Source: Thermoplasmatota archaeon (GTDB lineage: Bacteria > Pseudomonadota > Gammaproteobacteria > Burkholderiales > Thiobacillaceae). Taken from it: a stretch of DNA of 5,100 nt. The notes beneath the pieces are model-generated. The model did not search any database and was not told the origin of the DNA. It saw only the letters and a list, made by a program, of their open reading frames with translations. The translations under genes were made by a program, and so were the position numbers. Positions 1 through 5,100 of the stretch are shown here, in pieces (within the stretch, counting starts at the first letter, position 1; each line of letters begins with the position of its first letter). The stretch spans positions 1 through 5,100 of the forward strand of contig JAMCVR010000181.1 of assembly GCA_023475455.1 (NCBI GenBank), written 5' to 3'.

Positions 1-114
1 CCACGCTTCCTCCCCACACCCGGTCGCCCTCATGCAGTTGCGCTTCGCTTCGTTCGTCGTGATCAACTTACGGTGGGACTTCCACCCACAAGAGTGCGCC
101 CGTGCCGGGCGCAC
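1..114 (-). mobile_element. Probable 5' end of a bacterial group II intron (partial, runs off the left edge)
   Basis: Read on the minus strand from 114, the sequence begins GTGCG, matching the 5' GUGYG consensus of group II introns. It folds at once into a perfect 8-bp hairpin (GTGCGCCC, loop GGCAC, GGGCGCAC), then a second hairpin (GTGGG, loop TGGAAGT, CCCAC). The purine-rich stretch further on (GAACGAAGCGAAGCGCAACT, GGGTGTGGGGAGGAAGCG) resembles, from memory, domain I of proteobacterial introns. Protein homology of the host gene stops exactly where this begins. Domains IV-VI, the reverse transcriptase/maturase and the 3' boundary are outside the window, so completeness and splicing cannot be judged. 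It could instead be a 5' intron remnant or another structured insertion. Confidence 0.62.
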
Positions 115-833
115 ATGAAAAAGGCTTTCATGCCTTCGGGCGCGAGGTCGCCGCCGGTCACGATCATGTCGACGAAGCTGGCATTGGCCGGGTCGGTAAT
201 GTCATAGACCGCGACCGCACCCTTGGTCGTGCGCTCCAGGCCGATGAAGGCAAACATGCGGCCGCCGATTTCCATCAGTTCCACCCCTTCGGGTTCGACG
301 CCCTTGTCGTCGCTGCGGCCGTCGTCGTAGATGCCGCGTGCGATCGCTTCGGCGTCGAGCCGGTTGCCGCTGTCGAACACCAGATTGCCGTCGGCATCGC
401 GGATCGAGAACGAGCGGCCGCCGAAGGTGTAGAGATCCGTTCCGGACGTCGAATCGGCCGTGGAAATGTTCAGCTGCGACAGTTCTCCGGGATAGCCGGT
501 CAGGCCGGAATCCTTGACCCGCGCCTTGTCGCCGTCATCTTCGCGCGTGTCGCCCTCGTTGGCCATCACCAGATACGTCTGGCCGCCCACTTCATAGGCG
601 GCCACGGCGTCGGGCTGGTAGAAACCCTTGACGTCCGCCGCCCGCAGTTCGATCTTGCCGTCCTTGTGGCTGGGATCGATTTCGTTGCCCGGCAGCGAGA
701 AATCCTTGGCGCCGAGGCCGATCACGCTGGTGAACTGCTGCGAGCCAAGATCGAGCACCCCCATTGCGTTGGCCTCCTGCAGCGTGACGAAGGCCTTGGT
801 GCCGGCTGCATTCACGGCGATGTAATCGGACCG
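63..833 (-). pseudogene. Choice-of-anchor I family protein fragment, truncated at both ends
   Basis: About 240 residues match the conserved core of choice-of-anchor I proteins: extracellular or surface-attached, beta-propeller-like proteins whose anchoring signal varies between species and whose activity is not well established. Recognisable blocks in order are YIAVNAAGTKAFVTLQEANA, a KDG block, GFYQPDAVAAYEVGGQTYLV, ANEGDTRE, YTFGGRSFSIRDADGNLVFD, SDDKGVEPEGVE, FAFIGLERT, AVYDITDP and GDLAPEGMKAF. The N-terminal region that normally precedes YIAV is missing: the frame is open back only to the hemagglutinin stop at 894-896. The only early in-frame start is a GTG at 815 inside a conserved segment, without a Shine-Dalgarno sequence. 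Homology ends near 115, where the frame runs into intron-like sequence (CARHGRTLVGGSPTVS) and stops at 63. If the intron splices, exon 2 would lie left of the window, but the missing 5' part still argues for a pseudogene. Confidence 0.72.
114..132. repeat. Short inverted repeat abutting the proposed intron insertion point
   Basis: ATGAAA at 115-120 and TTTCAT at 126-131 are perfect inverted arms around AAGGC. With G114 and C132 the stem reaches 7 bp, 114 being the first base of the proposed intron. It lies in the conserved-protein part (MKAFF) of the interrupted gene. Some bacterial introns (class C) insert next to stem-loops, but this one is small and may be chance. Confidence 0.45.
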
Positions 834-848
834 GCATGCTGGCGCTGC

Positions 849-868
849 GGCGGAAAGGTGTTCCCGCC
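849..868 (-). repeat. Hairpin between hemagglutinin stop and the downstream fragment (REP-like or weak terminator)
   Basis: On the minus strand GGCGGGAA, loop CACC, TTTCCGCC gives an 8-bp stem with one G-U pair, starting about 25 bases after the TAG at 894-896. It is preceded by GTAGG, a context seen in extragenic palindromic repeats of proteobacteria. No U-run follows, so a classical intrinsic terminator is not supported. It could protect the 3' end of the transcript, be a REP-type element, or mark a junction. Confidence 0.4.
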
Positions 869-893
869 CTACGTCCCAGCCGTGGCCGTCCGC

Positions 894-1874
894 CTATTCT
901 CCATGCCCGATCACCTCCGCCGAAATGAAGGTGGGCTTGAACGCATTTTTCAGTTCTTCCGCCGCACGCACGGCCTCGGCCAGGTTCTGCGACAGCGAGG
1001 CGGTCGCCGACGTGGCCTCGCTGCCCACGTTGCCGGCGCTGGTTGCCGCCGCGGCCGCCGCGCCGTCGTTGGAAATCGGCACACCGCTGGAAATGCCGCC
1101 CACCTGGATGTTGTCCGCCCCCACCACCCGGTCGGCGCCAATGGTCAGGTTGCCGCCGGCGCGGATGCCGGCATCGCCCGCGTTCACCTCGCCGGTGGGC
1201 GCGATCAGGACGACATCGCTGCCGGCATCCAGCGCCCCGATACCGCTGCCGGAGATAGACTGGCTGACGTCGAGCACGAAGTTGCCCTTACTGTCGATGC
1301 GCAGTTGCGGCGGCGGCGTGGCGCTGGCGGTCTTGGCGCCCTTACCGGCGTCGATGTTGCCCTCGGCCGACCAGATCAGAATGTCGCCCCCGGAGATGGT
1401 GAACACACGGCTGCTGTTGACCTGGAAATCGTCCCGCGTATAGGCCTGGATGTCGCCGCCCTGCACGGTCATGATGCCCAGATTGGCGGCACCCCGAACG
1501 AAACCGGTGACGCTGGCGAGACCGGCGTTGACGCCGCCACCCGGTGTCAGCATCTGGATGTCGCCGCCCTGCTCGGTCTTCATCTGGCTGAAGAACAGGC
1601 TGATGTCGCCCTGATAGGTCAAGGGCGCTTCGGCCGTTCCGGTCGGGAACAAGCCTGCGATGGCGGCCTCGCCTCGGCTGTAGTCCTTGTCCGCCTTACT
1701 TTCTTCGGCGGACGCAAGCAGTTCCGCAAAAAAATCATCCACGACCCGCACATCCTTGAGAGCCGCATTGACCGGTAAGGCGTTGCCGTCCGCGTCGTGC
1801 ACCGCCGCCCCCGCTATGGCCAGCAGATCGGCGCCGCCTTCCGGCAGATAGGGGTTGGCCAGATTGCCGCGCGT
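894..1874 (-). pseudogene. Displaced C-terminal fragment of the same hemagglutinin gene (second DUF3739 copy plus the native tail)
   Basis: This 326-codon open stretch lies just downstream of the frameshift, in another frame, and ends at TAG 894-896. It opens after a TGA at 1875-1877, created at the duplication junction. Its first part (from LANPYLPEGGADLL to APTGEVNA) is identical to the C-terminal domain of the upstream frame. It then continues into 94 residues found only here: GDAGIRAGGNLTIGADRVVG, an Ala-rich linker, a likely helix (SLSQNLAEAVRAAEELKNAF) and the end ISAEVIGHGE. Counting shows that removing one 691-bp copy joins this tail in frame to the upstream gene (1171 codons plus stop within the window), so it is the original C-terminus. 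An in-frame GTG at 1802 exists, but it falls within the conserved AAVHDADG segment with no convincing ribosome binding site. Independent translation and secretion are unlikely because there is no signal peptide or secretion domain. Confidence 0.85.
1179..1869. repeat. 691-bp direct tandem repeat, copy read second (out of frame)
   Basis: This segment is base-for-base identical to 1870-2560, including a run of seven A (1728-1734, matching 2419-2425). The copies abut with no spacer, and CGCGT occurs at 1179-1183, 1870-1874 and 2561-2565. The unit is 3 x 230 + 1 bases, so the second copy is entered in a shifted frame and hits TGA at 1735-1737. Confidence 0.97.
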
Positions 1875-4800
1875 TCACCTCGCCGGTGGGCGCGATCAGG
1901 ACGACATCGCTGCCGGCATCCAGCGCCCCGATACCGCTGCCGGAGATAGACTGGCTGACGTCGAGCACGAAGTTGCCCTTACTGTCGATGCGCAGTTGCG
2001 GCGGCGGCGTGGCGCTGGCGGTCTTGGCGCCCTTACCGGCGTCGATGTTGCCCTCGGCCGACCAGATCAGAATGTCGCCCCCGGAGATGGTGAACACACG
2101 GCTGCTGTTGACCTGGAAATCGTCCCGCGTATAGGCCTGGATGTCGCCGCCCTGCACGGTCATGATGCCCAGATTGGCGGCACCCCGAACGAAACCGGTG
2201 ACGCTGGCGAGACCGGCGTTGACGCCGCCACCCGGTGTCAGCATCTGGATGTCGCCGCCCTGCTCGGTCTTCATCTGGCTGAAGAACAGGCTGATGTCGC
2301 CCTGATAGGTCAAGGGCGCTTCGGCCGTTCCGGTCGGGAACAAGCCTGCGATGGCGGCCTCGCCTCGGCTGTAGTCCTTGTCCGCCTTACTTTCTTCGGC
2401 GGACGCAAGCAGTTCCGCAAAAAAATCATCCACGACCCGCACATCCTTGAGAGCCGCATTGACCGGTAAGGCGTTGCCGTCCGCGTCGTGCACCGCCGCC
2501 CCCGCTATGGCCAGCAGATCGGCGCCGCCTTCCGGCAGATAGGGGTTGGCCAGATTGCCGCGCGTCACGACACCAAGCGACGCGCCCAGATCGATATCGC
2601 GACCGGCGATCAACTCCACCCGGCCCGGGCCGCCGATAAAAATCCTCGGCAAACCCTCAGGAGAAAGTTCTCCCGAGGAACTTTCTCCTGAACTAATTGC
2701 GATCGCGCCGGAAACGGGATCGCGCTCGGTGGCAAATACGATATCGCGGCCGGCGATGAAACGCGTGGTGTCGTCATTGCGCAGGTTCTGCCCTACCACG
2801 GTCGTATCCAGAATATCCCGCCCGGCCTGGAACACTCCCGACTTGGCCAAATCCGCGAAGACAGCCGTGCCGGACTGGCCGACAATATCGCCGCTGCGCG
2901 CCACGATGTAAACGGGCTGCGTGTCGGTCTGGTGGATAGGCGTCGGACTGTGCCTGTCACTTTCCTTGAACGGCAGGATCACCAGCGGCGTCACCGACGA
3001 AGAAGGTTTAACGGGGTTCGCCAGAACCGGCAACCCGGCAAGCGCGCTGTCGGACAGCACCACCGGCAGAGTTCCGCCGCGCTTTTCGATGGAACCGCCC
3101 GCGAGCAGCCGCAGATCGCCGACCGACGAAGCCATCAAGGTAAATCCCTCGTTTATAGCGACATCGCCCAGCAGGGCAACCGCTTCCAGGATGCCCGGGT
3201 AGAGCCGCATCCCGTCCTTGAAGTTGTCGTTGAGCCCGTAGGCACCGCTCAATCCCGTAAGTTCCGACAAATCGTTTTTCAGCACGGCGTCTCCCGCCAC
3301 CGACAACAGACGTACCGCGCTGTCGTCGCCATAGGTGACGAAATAGGACTCGCGGTTGCTGCCGCCCGCGCCGGCCTTGTTGCCGCTGGATTGCTGCACC
3401 AGCCCGGGGTTGATCACCGACTCCAGGTTAAGCCCGCGCCGTGCCGACAAACTGGTGCTGGCATCGCCCAGCGCCAGCACGGTTCCGACAGTCTGGTTCG
3501 TCCGCGCCACGCCAGTGGCGACTGCCCCGCCGGCATCGATTCGGCCAGCGCCTCGGTCGACAAAGAACAGTCCACCCTCGATATCCCCGCCCGCGCGTAC
3601 ACTCAAATCGCCGCCGCCCTGGATCACTTGCAAACTTGTGTCCACCGCCTGGTTCACGGTAGCCGGCTGGCGCGCATTGGTCACCGTGGCCGCCAGCAGG
3701 TTGGCAACCCGACCGGCCGCCTCGATCGCCACATCGCCACCGCCCAAGGCCGCGACGCCGTTCTTGAACTGGGCGATCTGTGGCCACCAGCCCGGATCAC
3801 GGAACAGGACACTGCTGGATGTGCTCGCGTTGCCCTGGCGATAAAGCCAGTCGGTGAGCAAGCCGGAAGGACCGGCCTCTGAAACCACCGCACCGCCGGC
3901 GTAGATGCGCACGTCGCCACCGCCGGTGGGGAAAGCAGTGCTGCTCAGGCCGGTGATGGTGAAATCGCTCACGGCTGCCGTGCCGTAGCCTGATGTATAG
4001 AGTGCGGCACCGCTACCCAGCAGGACATCGCCCGCCGCTGCCATCTGAACATCCCCGCTGCCGGTACGCATCAGCTTGTCCGCCGCCAGGCTCAGATCGG
4101 CGTTCGCGTCGCGCCGGGTGGCCAGCGGATCGGCGGCCGCACTATCAGCTCCCGCGACCAGACGGTAGGACCAACCGACCGGGCTGGTCTGCAAGGTCCC
4201 GGACGCGGCGGCCGAGTTGAATCCATCGCTCAGGTTGGCCATCAGGTCGAGCTTGCCGCCCGCGCGCACGGTCAACACACCCGCCTCGCCGCCATGGCGC
4301 AGGGGATTCAGGTTCCAGTCGGCCGTGAGCGCGATGTCGCCGCTGCCGTCTATGCCGGCTTCCACCGGATTGCGCGCCTCGACGCCGGGCAGCAGATGGA
4401 AGCTCGCCGCGCCCGTATCCAGCGCCCCTTTCAAGACTTCCGGGTCGACTGCCGCGACGAAGGCATCATTGTCCGCCTGCACGGTGGACAGGCCGAGGCT
4501 GTTGCCGCTGGACGTGCCCGCGCTCAGCTCGGTGATGCCGGTTCTGTTGTCGTTAGTGTACACCTTGTAGGCCTCCACCTCCACCCGCTCGGCGCCGACG
4601 ATGCGGCCTTGCCGCGCGCCCAGCGCCACGCCGTCGCCGGCTCCGGCACCGGTGCGCGCCGCACGCAGCACCACGCGGCCGGCGCGCGCGGCGCTGTCGG
4701 CGGGCACGGACACATCGATCGTCGACCCCGCCGCCAGATTCAATACCCCGGCGTCGCCACTGCCCAGTTCCACCCGTCCGCCCTCGCCCGCGGTCCCTTT

Positions 4801-5100
4801 GGCCGCGGCCAGGCTGTCGGTCGCGTTGGCGAGGAGTTTGGCGCTATTCAACAGATCGAGATCGCCGCCGGCATACAGCCCGATGCGGCCGCCCTTGCCG
4901 CCGCCGGCATCCACCGTGCCGGCCACGCGGATATCGCCCGCATCCGCGGACAACATGAATTCATGCGCCTGCGCGCGATCCGTCGCAGCCAGTTCAATAT
5001 CGCCCTGGCGCACCCGTATCCGGCGCGAGGCATGGAAACCGCCGGCTTCCAGCGTGTCGTTCAGTGCGGAAAAATCGTCGCCGGCTCCGGCACCGGTGCG
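1735..5100 (-). CDS. Filamentous hemagglutinin-family exoprotein (TpsA-like), 5' partial, 3' end frameshifted by a tandem duplication
   Basis: The frame is open from the right window edge, so the start codon lies outside; 1121 codons are visible. Proteins of this family are exported by two-partner secretion and act at the cell surface, usually as adhesins. The visible part is built of beta-helix-like strands with recurring Gly-Gly-Asp-(Ile/Val/Leu) turns, for example GGGDVRIYAGGAV, GGGDVAIEAAGRV and GGGDLSVRAGGDI, and a VEVEAYKVY motif near residue 180 typical of these exoproteins. A DUF3739-like domain occupies about residues 840-1075 (GDISLFFSQMKTEQGGDIQ, RDDFQVNSSRVFTISGGDI, ILIWSAEGNIDAGKGAKT). 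The first 1077 residues contain no cysteine, as is usual for TpsA proteins. After VNA the frame crosses the duplication junction, gains 44 missense residues (RQSGQPLSAGRRRR...) and stops at a TGA. The N-terminal secretion domain and the TpsB partner are not in the window, so the substrate or receptor cannot be inferred. Family assignment is strong; functionality is uncertain. Confidence 0.88.
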   Translation of the reverse strand, partial: RTGAGAGDDFSALNDTLEAGGFHASRRIRVRQGDIELAATDRAQAHEFMLSADAGDIRVAGTVDAGGGKGGRIGLYAGGDLDLLNSAKLLANATDSLAAAKGTAGEGGRVELGSGDAGVLNLAAGSTIDVSVPADSAARAGRVVLRAARTGAGAGDGVALGARQGRIVGAERVEVEAYKVYTNDNRTGITELSAGTSSGNSLGLSTVQADNDAFVAAVDPEVLKGALDTGAASFHLLPGVEARNPVEAGIDGSGDIALTADWNLNPLRHGGEAGVLTVRAGGKLDLMANLSDGFNSAAASGTLQTSPVGWSYRLVAGADSAAADPLATRRDANADLSLAADKLMRTGSGDVQMAAAGDVLLGSGAALYTSGYGTAAVSDFTITGLSSTAFPTGGGDVRIYAGGAVVSEAGPSGLLTDWLYRQGNASTSSSVLFRDPGWWPQIAQFKNGVAALGGGDVAIEAAGRVANLLAATVTNARQPATVNQAVDTSLQVIQGGGDLSVRAGGDIEGGLFFVDRGAGRIDAGGAVATGVARTNQTVGTVLALGDASTSLSARRGLNLESVINPGLVQQSSGNKAGAGGSNRESYFVTYGDDSAVRLLSVAGDAVLKNDLSELTGLSGAYGLNDNFKDGMRLYPGILEAVALLGDVAINEGFTLMASSVGDLRLLAGGSIEKRGGTLPVVLSDSALAGLPVLANPVKPSSSVTPLVILPFKESDRHSPTPIHQTDTQPVYIVARSGDIVGQSGTAVFADLAKSGVFQAGRDILDTTVVGQNLRNDDTTRFIAGRDIVFATERDPVSGAIAISSGESSSGELSPEGLPRIFIGGPGRVELIAGRDIDLGASLGVVTRGNLANPYLPEGGADLLAIAGAAVHDADGNALPVNAALKDVRVVDDFFAELLASAEESKADKDYSRGEAAIAGLFPTGTAEAPLTYQGDISLFFSQMKTEQGGDIQMLTPGGGVNAGLASVTGFVRGAANLGIMTVQGGDIQAYTRDDFQVNSSRVFTISGGDILIWSAEGNIDAGKGAKTASATPPPQLRIDSKGNFVLDVSQSISGSGIGALDAGSDVVLIAPTGEVNARQSGQPLSAGRRRRSAGHSGGGGARRGRQRLTGQCGSQGCAGRG
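1870..2560. repeat. 691-bp direct tandem repeat, copy read first by the gene
   Basis: This copy was compared line by line with 1179-1869 and no mismatch was found. It is in the correct frame of the hemagglutinin gene and encodes the whole DUF3739-like core. Its right border, 2561-2565, carries the pentamer CGCGT, which is also found at the left border of the other copy and at the junction. Confidence 0.97.
2657..2691. repeat. Perfect 14-bp inverted repeat inside the hemagglutinin coding region
   Basis: TCAGGAGAAAGTTC at 2657-2670 is the exact reverse complement of 2678-2691, with a 7-base loop (TCCCGAG). It encodes a Ser/Glu/Gly-rich stretch (SSGESSSGELSPEG) just upstream of the DUF3739 region, between GRDIVFATERD and IFIGGPGRVELIAG. 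The loop can alternatively pair with CCTCGG at 2644-2649. The hairpin is more AT-rich than its surroundings. Its role is unknown. Confidence 0.85.
4632..4656. repeat. 25-bp direct repeat in the hemagglutinin gene, copy 1
   Basis: These 25 bases are identical to 5076-5100 and lie 444 bases away, a multiple of three. Both copies encode RTGAGAGD in the same frame, followed by GVALG here and DFSAL at the other. This looks like an internal echo of the repetitive beta-helix. Confidence 0.7.
5076..5100. repeat. 25-bp direct repeat in the hemagglutinin gene, copy 2 (touches the window edge)
   Basis: Identical to 4632-4656 and in the same reading frame (RTGAGAGD). The identity may extend past the right edge, which would mean a longer internal duplication than can be seen here. 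Confidence 0.7.

Noticed and set aside
894..1178. CDI-type toxin at the C-terminus of the adhesin
   Set aside because: The native tail is a 94-residue Ala-rich, helical end with no VENN or similar boundary motif, no toxin signature and no immunity gene following.
1728..1734. A7 tract (T7 on the coding strand) as a slippage site restoring the frame
   Set aside because: In the shifted frame the TGA at 1735-1737 is read before this tract, so slippage here cannot rescue it. Slipping in the other copy (2419-2425) would require about 180 codons in a wrong frame.
102..1778. Long open frame of 558 codons on the plus strand
   Set aside because: It is antisense to two recognisable protein families, crosses the boundary between them, is rich in Arg/His/Ala/Gly as expected of a GC-rich shadow frame, and has no recognisable motif.
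1855..2469. Plus-strand open frame repeating part of the 102-1778 frame
   Set aside because: It is a shadow frame copied with the 691-bp duplication, not an independent gene.
894..2560. Adaptive in-frame duplication of the DUF3739 domain
   Set aside because: The unit is not a multiple of three and the second copy is out of frame, so a two-domain protein is not made.
2644..2691. Programmed ribosomal frameshift pseudoknot
   Set aside because: No slippery heptamer lies just upstream, the gene needs no frameshift there, and a 7-base connector is too short to span a 14-bp stem comfortably. The pairings are more likely alternatives.
3500..4100. Recurring GGGD-coding motifs as a CRISPR-like or DNA repeat array
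   Set aside because: Spacing and bases vary. The recurrence is at protein level (beta-helix turns) and is explained by the exoprotein family.

Overview
The window is GC-rich bacterial DNA. All supportable coding content is on the minus strand, so it reads from right to left. The two protein families seen, and what looks like the start of a bacterial group II intron at the left end, suggest a proteobacterium, most likely beta or gamma. The species cannot be named from this sequence.

Layout in transcription order. (1) From 5100 leftward runs the C-terminal part of a very large filamentous-hemagglutinin (FhaB/TpsA-type) exoprotein, with repeated Gly-Gly-Asp beta-helix strands and a DUF3739-like C-terminal domain. 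Its start lies beyond the right edge. (2) The DUF3739-coding segment is present twice in direct tandem: 1870-2560 is repeated base for base at 1179-1869. The unit is 691 bp, one base more than a multiple of three. The duplication therefore shifts the frame, adds 44 missense residues and ends the protein at a TGA at 1735-1737. The genuine C-terminus survives as a separate open stretch, 1874-894. Removing one copy restores a single open frame from the window edge to the TAG at 894-896. (3) About 60 bp containing a strong hairpin follow. (4) Next is a fragment of a choice-of-anchor I family protein, missing its N-terminal region and cut off after a conserved GDLAPEG motif. (5) At 114 the coding homology stops and the sequence switches to what looks like the 5' end of a group II intron (GTGCG start, two strong hairpins), which runs off the left edge.

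The genes do not form an obvious working pathway. The adhesin would be exported by a TpsB/FhaC-type partner not present here. The picture is of a large surface-protein locus being remodelled by tandem duplication, gene truncation and retroelement insertion. The most interesting point is that the duplication is perfect and out of frame. It is therefore either a very recent, potentially reversible on/off change of the adhesin's C-terminus, or an assembly error. No RNA genes other than the intron candidate, no CRISPR array and no recognisable promoter were seen.
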